Shown here: piece after piece, positions 1-6,270 of the stretch
Numbering within the stretch: the stretch's first letter is position 1
Layout: the number at the start of each line of letters is the position of its first letter
From: Actinomycetes bacterium
GTDB taxonomy: Bacteria; Actinomycetota; Acidimicrobiia; Acidimicrobiales; Acidimicrobiaceae
Reading direction: 5' to 3'
DNA length: 9,019 nt
Assembly: GCA_021823045.1 (NCBI GenBank)
Contig: JAKAPB010000047.1
Location: 1 to 9,019 of the forward strand
Position numbers and translations under genes: made by a program
Notes under the pieces: model-generated
What the model was told of the DNA's origin: nothing
Database searches by the model: none
What the model saw: only the letters and a program-made list of their open reading frames with translations

Positions 1-5
1 TCTTG

Positions 6-452
6 ATGTCGATCGATCCAATGAGGCACTTTGAGGGTCTGGCGAGCGCGATGCTCTCCGATTCCTACAGCACTTCGGGAATCGACGCATACCGAGACGG
101 CGACGTCTACTACGTCGACATCGATCTACCAGGATTTGACCCAGAGCAGATCGAAGTCGTGGTCGAGAACGACATCCTCTCCGTTAGCGCAGTTAGAAAC
201 GGCACTAGGAGAAATGGAGCCGAAGTTCTCCTATCAGGTCGTTACCACGGAAAATATCAGCGTTCAATCCGGCTAGCGGAACACCTAGACACCCAAGCGG
301 TGACGGCGAGGTATGACTCTGGCGTGCTGCAGGTTCGGATACCGGTCCTCGCTTCGGCCAAAGCCAGGAAGATCCAAGTTGAAGTTACAGAGCATCTAAA
401 CGGTTCAGAAGTGGCTCAAGGCTCTCTAAATCAACAAGAGGTCACGGTTTAG
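6..452 (+). CDS. Small heat shock protein, Hsp20/alpha-crystallin family
   Basis: ATP-independent holdase that binds unfolding proteins in the cytoplasm, usually as an oligomer. The 148-residue product has a short N-terminal arm (1-25), an alpha-crystallin domain (about 26-127) and a short polar tail. Visible family signatures are the DLPGFDPEQIEV segment (40-51), where the domain's early beta strands begin, and the YDSGVLQVRIP segment (103-113), matching the family's A-x-x-x-x-GVL motif. The ATG at 6 is preceded directly by a TTG at 3. The codon before that is NTC and cannot be a start, and related actinobacterial proteins begin a few residues before the DP(M/F)R motif, so the start is 3 or 6 and the gene is probably complete. 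The ribosome binding site lies outside the window. No partner gene is visible; a tRNA follows 50 nt downstream. Family assignment is firm; regulation cannot be judged. Confidence 0.9.
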   Translation: MSIDPMRHFEGLASAMLSDSYSTSGIDAYRDGDVYYVDIDLPGFDPEQIEVVVENDILSVSAVRNGTRRNGAEVLLSGRYHGKYQRSIRLAEHLDTQAVTARYDSGVLQVRIPVLASAKARKIQVEVTEHLNGSEVAQGSLNQQEVTV

Positions 453-471
453 TCCAATAGATGTGGAACAT

Positions 472-502
472 CGACTCAAAGGCGATTAGATTCGTTGAGT
501 CG
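472..502 (+). terminator. 8-bp perfect inverted repeat between hsp20 and tRNA-Thr
   Basis: CGACTCAA (472-479) pairs perfectly with TTGAGTCG (495-502) around a 15-nt loop. The right arm ends on the base before the tRNA begins. There is no T-tract, so it may be a U-less terminator for the heat shock gene, a processing hairpin in a tRNA precursor, or a regulatory dyad. The loop also contains TAGATT (487-492), a possible -10 box for the tRNA, with a poor -35 (TGGAAC, 464-469) at 17 nt. Confidence 0.35.
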
Positions 503-575
503 GCCGGTGTGGCGCAGCTGGTAGCGCAGGCGATTTGTAATCGTCAGGTCGTCGGTTCGAGTCCGACCACCGGCT
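503..575 (+). tRNA. tRNA-Thr (anticodon UGU)
   Basis: A complete 73-nt cloverleaf can be drawn by hand. The acceptor stem is GCCGGTG (503-509) with CACCGGC (568-574) and discriminator T575. The D stem is GCGC (512-515)/GCGC (524-527) with an 8-nt loop containing GG. The anticodon stem is GGCGA (529-533)/TCGTC (541-545) with one G-U pair, and the loop TTTGTAA places TGT at 536-538. The variable loop has 5 nt. The T stem is GTCGG (551-555)/CCGAC (563-567) with loop TTCGAGT. UGU decodes ACA and other threonine codons by wobble. The 3' CCA is not encoded, so it must be added after transcription. No second tRNA is adjacent. Confidence 0.97.
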
Positions 576-977
576 CTATATATAGCTTGCGTCTGGATGT
601 GAGATGCGACTAAGAAGTGGACGTTCGTGCCCTTTGGTCATCGAAGCAACCCTGTGAGTTAGCTAGCGCGTAAAAAGTCCCCCCAGATGATGTTTGCAAT
701 TCTCGAGTCTCGTCATTGAGATCAGTTCTGAGAATTTATTTCAGTCTTGACGGCACAAATTGCGCAATTTCCTCGGCAAAAACCCAACCGGGGGCTAATT
801 GTGCCGAATCACCCTATCAAAGAGGGGGCAAACGCCCCTAGCTCGATGTTTTCCACTTCGATGCCAGCTTTCTTGGGTGTTTACTCGGTGTTCCTATAGG
901 TAATTTTCTGGTGCTACCTAGTCAGCATTGGCCCCGCCTCAAGTGGAATTGCCCCCGTCGACTAGGTGCTACTCGGG
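576..977. other. Gene-poor stretch with several dyad symmetries
   Basis: No convincing coding region was found in these 400 bases on either strand. Just after the tRNA, GCGTCT (589-594) can pair with AGATGC (602-607), with one G-U pair. AATTCTC (698-704) pairs with GAGAATT (730-736), with a nested TCTC/GAGA (708-711/718-721), and is followed by a T-rich run; it could end the tRNA transcript. Further structure at 751-839 is listed separately. No known riboswitch consensus could be matched by eye. Confidence 0.5.
751..839 (+). ncRNA. Possible structured RNA or regulatory dyads of unknown role
   Basis: On the + strand an outer stem CGGCACAA (751-758)/TTGTGCCG (799-806) encloses CCTCGG (771-776)/CCGGGG (788-793, one G-U pair). 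A separate hairpin GGGGGC (824-829)/GCCCCT (834-839) with an AAAC tetraloop follows. The 14-bp perfect palindrome AAATTGCGCAATTT (757-770) lies inside the outer stem and overlaps its left arm by 2 nt, so two alternative folds or a protein operator are possible. There is no clear promoter: TTGAGA at 716-721 has only a weak TATTTC downstream. Pairing is seen directly; that it is an RNA gene or leader is inference. Confidence 0.25.
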
Positions 978-1006
978 TTGGGCATAATAAAGTCCGGCGG
1001 CATAAT
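978..1006 (+). promoter_or_regulatory. Candidate promoter for a leaderless transcript
   Basis: TTGGGC (978-983) is separated by 17 nt from CATAAT (1001-1006). The six bases 1007-1012 follow, then a GTG at 1013 that opens the small membrane protein frame, so transcription would be expected to begin at or next to the start codon. The -10 box is part of an 11-bp direct repeat, GGCATAATAAA, at 981-991 and 999-1009 (18-bp period). Confidence 0.5.
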
Positions 1007-1012
1007 AAACCC

Positions 1013-1264
1013 GTGGTAGGACCCTTGAGTGTTGTTGCGGCCGTGGCTGTTGCGGTCAGTATGATCATTATCCTTGCGGTATCGGCGATAGTCGTTCTGC
1101 TGATCTTTTCGGCCTTGACCTATGGGTCAACGACCAAAAGATCTAAGGTCAAGGCGCACAAGATGCTCGAAGAGAAGCTTCTACGCCTTCTTCGCCGGGA
1201 CATTTCAATCCTGGAGAGCGAAGAGGTCGTATGGGAGTTGCTTAAAGATACCTCAAGTAGGTAG
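1013..1264 (+). CDS. Small single-span membrane protein of unknown function
   Basis: I do not recognise the family. Read from the GTG at 1013, the 83-residue product has a long hydrophobic stretch (about residues 5-37, rich in V, I, A and L) that would form one transmembrane helix. A basic stretch (TTKRSKVKAHK) follows, then a charged, leucine-rich segment (MLEEKLLRLLRRDISILESEEVVWELL) that can form an amphipathic helix. By the positive-inside rule the tail is probably cytoplasmic. The open frame reaches back to 911 (117 residues), but the extra N-terminus has no hydrophobic or family features. GTG 1013 is chosen because a -35/-10 pair sits exactly upstream for a leaderless message; TTG 1025 (AGGA only 3 nt upstream) and ATG 1061 are alternatives. 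It ends 29 nt from the convergent histidine kinase. It is probably real, from membrane topology and promoter placement, but a chance frame is not excluded. Confidence 0.5.
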   Translation: MVGPLSVVAAVAVAVSMIIILAVSAIVVLLIFSALTYGSTTKRSKVKAHKMLEEKLLRLLRRDISILESEEVVWELLKDTSSR

Positions 1265-1293
1265 TAGGCTAATAGACCGCCGCTGGTCAAACC

Positions 1294-2733
1294 CTAGATA
1301 CCTTTGAAGGCACCCTCGATCACTTCCAGTTTGGCCATTGCATCTCGGACAATCGGGATCTGGGCGACGACGGTGGTACCTTCGCCTAAGCGCGAATCAA
1401 TGGTTACTTCACCGCCTATCGAAGTAACTCTCTCCCTCATTCCCAGCAGGCCTAAGTGACCCTCTGAGATACCTTCGACCGCGTTCCAATCAAAACCATC
1501 TCCGTCGTCGGAAATGGTAAGTCGAAGCCAGTTGTCGCTGAACTCCACCTCGACCGAGAGGTTGTTTGCGTTTGCGTGTCGGACGGTATTGTTGATCGAC
1601 TCCTGCACCACCCTAAAGGCCACGAGTTCAAGGGCTTGCGCCAAGCGAACTTGAGTACCGAGCACCCTGAGGCTCCCCTTGAAGTTGAACTGGTCCTCCG
1701 AATCGGCGATTAGACCCGAAAGTGCGGGAACAAGTCCGAGTTGATCCAGCGCAGGTGGTCGAAGACTCCTCGCCATGCTCCTGAGGCTATTCGCAGCCTG
1801 CAATGCTTGATTCCTCGTCTCCGAGAGTGCATCGACTACCTCGGTCGGCACCCCCTGGGTTTCACCCAAGAGTTCCAGGCGCCTGGCCAAGTGTAAAAAT
1901 AGCTGCAAAGGCTCGTCGTGTAGTTCCCTCGAGAGCTGTTTTCTCTGCTCCTCCTCCGCCTCCACTACCAGCTCAGCGTATTTACGGATCCTCAACCTCT
2001 CACGACGCTCTGCGGTCACGTCCTCCAAGACCACCTGGGTCAGTTCCTCACCCGAACTATCCCCAAAGGCGACTAGATCCACCCGATACTCCTTGCCGTC
2101 ACCGGGTGAGACGACGGTATCTTTTACCATGTCGAGTCCGCATTTGGTATCCAGAAGCTCCTCGACCGAAGCACCGACAACGTCTTCCCCAAATATCTTC
2201 TTGGCCGCCGGATTGATGTCTCGTACACCGCAGTGAGAGTCTACGACGAGTATCGGAGAGGCATTGGCATTGAAGAGTTGTCGGTACCTCGCCTCGGCGA
2301 GCAGTCTCTCCAAGGTGGCATTTTCCACCCTAGAGTGGGTCTCCCTCTCCGCCTCTACCCTCTGACCGACGATAAATGCCACCACTTCAACAAGTATGAG
2401 GCTCAACACATCGGATCCGGCGTGGCCCTTGTCGTGGGGCAGGAGAAGATCTGGCAGCCAAAGCACCCCTGCCCAGAAGCCAGTAGCCGCCGAGCCAGAG
2501 AGTCCAAAGTGCAAGGCGGCATAGCCGACCGGCAGTATCAACAGCGCTACTGGTATGCCATCTGGAAAGCCCGACAACTTGTTGTAGTTCATGTCGACAT
2601 AGAGGTGGGTCAAGGCGATAAAGACAACCATCAGCTGCACCAGCCAGAACCGGTAATCAGAGGTCGGTGGGTGGCCCACCTTCTTGGCTATCGTTCGCCA
2701 CTGCTCCCTACGAATCTTGGTCGCCATGGTCAT
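1294..2733 (-). CDS. Membrane sensor histidine kinase (PAS, HisKA_3, HATPase_c)
   Basis: Autophosphorylating sensor kinase of the NarX/DesK type, presumed to phosphorylate the response regulator encoded just upstream. Counting from ATG 2733 (479 aa): three to four hydrophobic segments (about 31-46, 58-78, 82-97, 108-123) form a membrane sensor, followed by a short helix (125-150). A PAS domain (about 150-240) comes next, then HisKA_3 with the H-box ELHDEPLQ (phospho-acceptor H272), then HATPase_c with N-box residues around N381/N382, the DDGDGF G1 box (409-414) and GLLGMRER (429-436). All catalytic motifs are intact. The frame stays open to 2817, but those 28 residues overlap the regulator's DNA-binding helix region and look non-native; ATG 2733, or ATG 2727 two codons on, is preferred. 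Either start overlaps the regulator's end, suggesting translational coupling. No clear Shine-Dalgarno is visible. The signal sensed cannot be predicted; no extracellular domain is large enough to recognise. Confidence 0.9.
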   Translation of the reverse strand: MTMATKIRREQWRTIAKKVGHPPTSDYRFWLVQLMVVFIALTHLYVDMNYNKLSGFPDGIPVALLILPVGYAALHFGLSGSAATGFWAGVLWLPDLLLPHDKGHAGSDVLSLILVEVVAFIVGQRVEAERETHSRVENATLERLLAEARYRQLFNANASPILVVDSHCGVRDINPAAKKIFGEDVVGASVEELLDTKCGLDMVKDTVVSPGDGKEYRVDLVAFGDSSGEELTQVVLEDVTAERRERLRIRKYAELVVEAEEEQRKQLSRELHDEPLQLFLHLARRLELLGETQGVPTEVVDALSETRNQALQAANSLRSMARSLRPPALDQLGLVPALSGLIADSEDQFNFKGSLRVLGTQVRLAQALELVAFRVVQESINNTVRHANANNLSVEVEFSDNWLRLTISDDGDGFDWNAVEGISEGHLGLLGMRERVTSIGGEVTIDSRLGEGTTVVAQIPIVRDAMAKLEVIEGAFKGI

Positions 2734-3388
2734 CGGGTAGTAGGTGATTTGCGATTGCGTAAAGTGCCGCCTCGGTCCTCGAGGAGACGCCCAGCTTGGT
2801 GAGGACGTTCGATACATATCCCTCGACTGTCCGCAGGGAAAGTCCTAGCTGGTTTGCGATCGACTTGTTAGTTGATCCCCGAGCGATCTGTCCCAACACG
2901 TCTGCTTCCCGGGGTGTAAGTACCGAGTTTGGCGCTACCGGATCTCCACCCCTGCGCTTTGCCAGCCGCAGTGAAATTGACCCTCCAAGGACGAAGGATC
3001 CGTCGGCAACCGTCCGCACGGCGTCGACGAGCTCCCTTCCAGAAGCCGTCTTTAGCAGGTAACCAGCCACGCCGACTTCGAGGGCTTCGGCTACGTAGGC
3101 GTAATCGTCGTAGGCACTCACGATCAGAATACGGACCTTGGGATTCTTGGCGGCAGCCAGTTTGGCGACCTCTAGCCCGCTAATCCCGGGAAGGTTTACG
3201 TCGACTAGCGCTACGTCGACTTTGAGTTGACTCATGAGGGCCAAGCCCTGTTCGCCGGTTGATGCTTGCCCGACAACTTCAATATCGTCGAATCGTTCGA
3301 AGAGCTGGGCGGTCCCGTCACGTAGCAGTGCGTGATCGTCTACTAGAAGCACCCGAATTCGGTCTCTAGCTCTTGTAGAACTCTCCAA
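2708..3388 (-). CDS. NarL/FixJ-family response regulator
   Basis: DNA-binding transcription factor activated by phosphorylation, presumably by the kinase that follows it. Numbered from the earliest possible start at 3451, the receiver domain (about 32-150) shows the acidic pair D38-D39, phospho-acceptor D84 in LVDVNLPG, S112 and K134. A LuxR-type helix-turn-helix follows (about 178-236; LTPREADVLGQIARG, then NKSIANQLGLSLRTVEGYVSN). The TTG at 3388 is chosen because AGGA lies 8 nt upstream and leaves ten residues before the IRVLLVDD strand (226 aa). GTG 3394 and GTG 3451 (247 aa, no ribosome site) are alternatives. The regulator precedes its kinase, and the two reading frames overlap by about 26 nt. 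Targets are unknown; a nearby TTTGACC direct repeat could be an autoregulatory site, which is inference. Confidence 0.92.
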   Translation of the reverse strand: MESSTRARDRIRVLLVDDHALLRDGTAQLFERFDDIEVVGQASTGEQGLALMSQLKVDVALVDVNLPGISGLEVAKLAAAKNPKVRILIVSAYDDYAYVAEALEVGVAGYLLKTASGRELVDAVRTVADGSFVLGGSISLRLAKRRGGDPVAPNSVLTPREADVLGQIARGSTNKSIANQLGLSLRTVEGYVSNVLTKLGVSSRTEAALYAIANHLLPDDHGDQDS

Positions 3389-3619
3389 CGTCACATTCCT
3401 AAGGGTAGAACTCTGGGCACCCACAAATGCCAGCCTTTCGTACTTAGACACTCAAATAGCCGTCTAACGTGCCCGCTATTATGGCTGACCTTTCGCCATC
3501 GAAGCATCCAAAGCAGATCTACGCCCATCCAGCGAACCTCACCGACCGCCAGAGGCCCCCCTCCAGCAAGTCAACTAATTCACCCGGAGACCGATAATCG
3601 CTATCTGACAAATTAGACA

Positions 3620-3648
3620 AACCTAACCATCAATGAATACATGGTCAA
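3620..3648 (-). promoter_or_regulatory. Candidate promoter upstream of the two-component genes
   Basis: On the minus strand TTGACC (3648-3643) is separated by exactly 17 nt from TAGGTT (3625-3620), which fits the actinobacterial TANNNT -10 pattern. A 5-bp dyad ACCAT/ATGGT (3626-3630/3641-3645) occupies the spacer and the -35 edge. It would give a leader of roughly 160-225 nt before the response regulator, depending on the start used. No strong terminator for rlmB is seen between 3649 and 3694; only AGGG/CCCT around a T-rich loop is present. Confidence 0.4.
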
Positions 3649-3670
3649 AGTCCTTTTGCTAAGGGTCAAA
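3643..3670. repeat. GGTCAAA direct repeat, 21 bp apart
   Basis: GGTCAAA occurs at 3643-3649 and 3664-3670, so the two start points lie 21 bp (two helical turns) apart. Read on the minus strand, the copies are TTTGACC and the second supplies the -35 box of the candidate promoter. Tandem sites on one helix face would suit a dimeric activator or repressor. Short repeats can arise by chance. Confidence 0.3.
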
Positions 3671-3694
3671 AATCCCTATTTTGCATCTAAAAGT

Positions 3695-4555
3695 CTAAAT
3701 CAGGCTCCCTCGGGCCCTTGCGACCTCATAGACCGCTAATGTCGCTGCGGCCGAGACGTTCAATGACTCTACTTTTCCGAACTGTGGAATCTTGGCCAAG
3801 AGGTCACACCTCGCCTTGGTAAGTTTCGATAGCCCCTTACCCTCGGCTCCAAGTACCAGAGCCAAAGGGGAGGTAAGCAAGTTGACCTGAGAGAGATTTG
3901 CCTCGGCGTCCATATCCAGCCCTACCGACCAAACCCCCATCGTCTTGAGTTCAGACAGCGCTGTCGGAATCGAACTGGCCAATGAAAAGCTCAGGTATTC
4001 GATGGCCCCTGCGGCGGTCTTTGTCGCAGATGGCGTGAGCCGACACGCCCGATGTTCGGGGAGGATCACACCGGTCACTCCGGCGCATTCGGCACTCCGA
4101 AGGATTGCCCCTAGGTTCCTAGGATCGGTGATGTGATCCAAAACCAGCAAATTGGCGGTCTTCGAATTTGAAGTAACGATCTCTTGTAGGTCTAGAGCCC
4201 TTATCGGGGCGGCGATCGCCACCACACCTTGGTGCAGCTCTGAACCAGCGATATGAGAAAAACGAGACGAAGAGATGCTTTGAATCGGCACCCTTTGGTT
4301 GAAGGCGAGGTCTGCGATCTGCTTCACTATTCCAGCGCGGTCGATCCCCTCTTCAAAGTAGATCGTCTGGACCCTCCTCCTATTCGCCTTCAAAAGCTCG
4401 TAGACCGCCCTGTGCCCCTCTACCTGGTCGCCCCCGAGGTTATGGGCCCTTGAGGTGTGGTATTCGTTGGTTTTCTGGTCGAAGGGTCTACGATGGCCCG
4501 ACCTTTGGTTGGGTCGTGGGCCGTTTGAATGGCCACCTGGCTGCCTGGATGGCAT
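3695..4555 (-). CDS. rlmB: 23S rRNA 2'-O-ribose methyltransferase, SpoU/TrmH family (RlmB-like)
   Basis: Transfers a methyl group from S-adenosylmethionine to a ribose 2'-OH in RNA; RlmB acts on G2251 of 23S rRNA in E. coli. The 286-residue product has a basic, low-complexity N-terminal extension (1-43), a substrate-binding domain (about 44-118) and a SPOUT catalytic domain with its three motifs: DPRNLGAILRSAE (144-156), LVLGAEGKGLS (233-243) and GKVESLNVSAAATLAVYE (260-277). The last forms part of the trefoil knot that binds the cofactor. The ATG at 4555 overlaps the ispF stop as TGATG, so translation is probably coupled; a TTG one codon-plus earlier (4558) is less likely. It is the last gene of the carD-ispD-ispF-rlmB run. 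The exact target (rRNA versus tRNA) is inferred from family and context. Confidence 0.9.
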   Translation of the reverse strand: MPSRQPGGHSNGPRPNQRSGHRRPFDQKTNEYHTSRAHNLGGDQVEGHRAVYELLKANRRRVQTIYFEEGIDRAGIVKQIADLAFNQRVPIQSISSSRFSHIAGSELHQGVVAIAAPIRALDLQEIVTSNSKTANLLVLDHITDPRNLGAILRSAECAGVTGVILPEHRACRLTPSATKTAAGAIEYLSFSLASSIPTALSELKTMGVWSVGLDMDAEANLSQVNLLTSPLALVLGAEGKGLSKLTKARCDLLAKIPQFGKVESLNVSAAATLAVYEVARARGSLI

Positions 4556-5097
4556 CAAAGCTCCTTTGTTGGATTCGAAGAGTAAAGTAGGGCAGAAGCT
4601 ATCGCCGCAGCGCCCTTTTGACGGCCGAGGTCGCCGAGCCCCTCGGGACGTTTGGCCTTAACCACCACAGGAGCCCCAAGGATCCTAGATAGTCTTTGGG
4701 TCATCTCGGCCCGAGCCGGGGCGATCTTGGGAATCTCTGAGATAATTGTAAGGTCGACATTGAGAATCTCAAATCCCCTTTGCAAGGTAATCTCCACCAC
4801 TTCTCTCAGTAGCCCTATAGAGTCAGCACCCTTGTACTGAGGGTCGGTATCTAGAAATACGTCACCGATTCCGCCCACGCCACAGCCACCGAGCAGTGCG
4901 TCAGAAATGGCGTGCGCCCCGACGTCGCCGTCTGAATGTCCATCGAGACCGGGGCCATCAAAGAGTTGACCACAGATCAGTAGCGGCCTGTGAGGGTCGG
5001 TTGAAAAGGGGTGGACGTCGAAGCCGACCGCAACCCTTAGGCCCGATAGAACCCCCTTTACCACCTCGGCGGATAGGGTCTCTCGTTCAAGGTTCAT
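4555..5097 (-). CDS. ispF: 2-C-methyl-D-erythritol 2,4-cyclodiphosphate synthase
   Basis: MEP-pathway enzyme that cyclises CDP-methylerythritol 2-phosphate with loss of CMP, on the route to isopentenyl diphosphate. The 180-residue protein carries GFDVHPF (25-31; zinc ligands D27 and H29), HSDGDV (54-59), the third zinc ligand H62, DTDPQYKGADS (83-93) and KAKRPEGLG (147-155) with the conserved glutamate E152. It has about 19 residues before the usual N-terminus. The ATG at 5097 overlaps the ispD stop as ATGA and has a good GAGGTGA ribosome site (5101-5107), so this start is well supported. Odd points: where the E. coli enzyme has GDIG and ATTTE, this one has GGIG (75-78) and AKRPE, replacing the equivalents of D56 and T133. 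ispD lies immediately upstream and encodes an earlier step of the same pathway; the intermediate kinase IspE is not in the window. Confidence 0.95.
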   Translation of the reverse strand: MNLERETLSAEVVKGVLSGLRVAVGFDVHPFSTDPHRPLLICGQLFDGPGLDGHSDGDVGAHAISDALLGGCGVGGIGDVFLDTDPQYKGADSIGLLREVVEITLQRGFEILNVDLTIISEIPKIAPARAEMTQRLSRILGAPVVVKAKRPEGLGDLGRQKGAAAIASALLYSSNPTKEL

Positions 5098-5759
5098 CCT
5101 TCACCTCGGATTTCCCGACGATCCAATAGGAGTAGTTCAGCTAATCGCAGATCGGACCGATGGGTCAGCTTGAAGTTGTTGGGGTCCCCCTGGATCCTCC
5201 TGGTCGCCAGTCCGAGGGCCTCTACCAAGGCGACATCGTCCGTTGCGTCCTCCCCCCCTGCATGGGCCCGGGTTATGGTTTGAAAGTTAAATCCCTGCGG
5301 AGTCTGGGCGGTGTGGAAACCGGACCTGTCGACCGAACCGACAACTTGTGAACCGTCGACGATTTTGAGGCTCTCGGTCACCGCTACGGTGGGAAGGACG
5401 GATACTGCCCCAGCTTTTAGTGCTTCAATCACCCCAAGAAAAAGCTCCTTGGACGCCAATGGGCGCGCAGCATCGTGGATCAACACCAGGTCATCTGGGC
5501 CCCCACCCATCTCAGCGATCACCGCCAGGCCGCTTCGAACCGACGCCGATCTAGTCGCTCCACCCTCGACGACAAGATCTCCGGGATAATCCGCCGGATC
5601 CGAAATCGGCTTAACCGTCACAACCGTGTCAGAAACTGACTTAGCGACTTGATAGCTCCAGTCGATCACTCGGCGATCGACCAGCCACTCGAGCTGCTTT
5701 CTTGCACCATAGCGAGACCCGGTTCCCCCGGCAACGATTATGGTCCAAACTCTAGACAA
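5094..5759 (-). CDS. ispD: 2-C-methyl-D-erythritol 4-phosphate cytidylyltransferase
   Basis: Joins CTP and methylerythritol 4-phosphate to give CDP-methylerythritol and pyrophosphate, the third step of the MEP pathway. The 221-residue length is normal. Visible family motifs are the nucleotide-binding loop AGGTGSRYGARKQ (10-22) with R17 and K21, EGGATRSASVRSGL (65-78), LIHDAARP (93-100), the TVAVTESLK segment (124-132), TPQGF (153-157), TDDVALVEALG (173-183) and GDPNNFKLT (191-199). The TTG at 5759 is the only start ahead of the nucleotide-binding strand, with AGGCGG-type purine-rich sequence 7 nt before it. carD ends 8 nt upstream and ispF begins in an ATGA overlap, so the three are almost certainly co-transcribed. 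Confidence 0.96.
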   Translation of the reverse strand: MSRVWTIIVAGGTGSRYGARKQLEWLVDRRVIDWSYQVAKSVSDTVVTVKPISDPADYPGDLVVEGGATRSASVRSGLAVIAEMGGGPDDLVLIHDAARPLASKELFLGVIEALKAGAVSVLPTVAVTESLKIVDGSQVVGSVDRSGFHTAQTPQGFNFQTITRAHAGGEDATDDVALVEALGLATRRIQGDPNNFKLTHRSDLRLAELLLLDRREIRGEG

Positions 5760-5767
5760 CCCGCCGC

Positions 5768-6247
5768 CTAAGACAGGGCAGCGTCTAGCTTCGCCTCAGC
5801 CTCTGATTCGGGGACCTCAAGAGCAAAGGAGAGCTCCGATACCAATATCTGGCGGGCTTTGGAAAGCATCCGCTTCTCTCCGGCCGATAGTCCCTTATCC
5901 TTGTCGCGCAGCGAAAGGTTCCTAACCACCTCGGCGACTTGGTAGATATCCCCAGATTTCAACTTCTCTACATGGTTCTTGAACCGCCTCGACCAGTTGG
6001 TAGGCATGCGAGCCTCCTTCTTGCGCAAGACGGCAAACACCTCCTCGACCTCTTCGTCGTTGATGACCTCCCTGAGGCCAACCTCGTCTGTATTGTCCGC
6101 CGGGACCATCAGGGTCAGGTCTCCATACGCCAGTCGCAGCACCAGATACTCCCTGGTCTCACCAAAAGCTTCCCTGGTCTCACGCTTCTCGATGATCGCC
6201 GCACCGTGATGCGGATAGACCACCTTGTCTCCTACGTCGAACCCCAC
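5768..6247 (-). CDS. carD: CarD-family RNA polymerase-binding transcription factor
   Basis: Binds the RNA polymerase beta subunit and stabilises the open promoter complex, affecting rRNA and stress promoters; essential in mycobacteria. The 159-residue protein has the N-terminal RNA polymerase-interaction domain (1 to about 55, beginning GFDVGDKVVYPHHGAAIIE) and a helical DNA-binding domain (about 70-155) containing NWSRRFKNHVEKLKSGD with the conserved tryptophan W95 that contacts the upstream edge of the bubble. The GTG at 6247 fits the usual family N-terminus; AGTAGG lies 5 nt upstream as a weak ribosome site. It heads the carD-ispD-ispF-rlmB run and is divergent from crp, so the 103 bp between them should hold both promoters. 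All expected elements are present. Confidence 0.96.
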   Translation of the reverse strand: MGFDVGDKVVYPHHGAAIIEKRETREAFGETREYLVLRLAYGDLTLMVPADNTDEVGLREVINDEEVEEVFAVLRKKEARMPTNWSRRFKNHVEKLKSGDIYQVAEVVRNLSLRDKDKGLSAGEKRMLSKARQILVSELSFALEVPESEAEAKLDAALS

Positions 6248-6270
6248 CTAAACCTACTCTCGCTATTTCC

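Noticed and set aside
751..839. A known riboswitch (c-di-GMP, c-di-AMP or cobalamin class)
   Set aside because: Short motifs such as GGCAAAC and CCGAATC are suggestive, but I could not align the conserved core of any class, and no matching downstream gene is present.
981..1009. CRISPR-like or transposon-end repeat (GGCATAATAAA twice)
   Set aside because: Only two short copies occur, with no array, no transposase and no target duplication; promoter duplication explains it better.
1803..2802. Two long + strand frames (137 and 189 residues) opposite the histidine kinase
   Set aside because: Both are antisense to a kinase with intact domains, have no recognisable motif and show R/P/S-rich compositions typical of shadow frames.
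2734..2817. 28-residue N-terminal extension of the histidine kinase
   Set aside because: It overlaps the conserved helix-turn-helix codons of the response regulator and looks like translated noise; ATG 2733 or 2727 is more natural.
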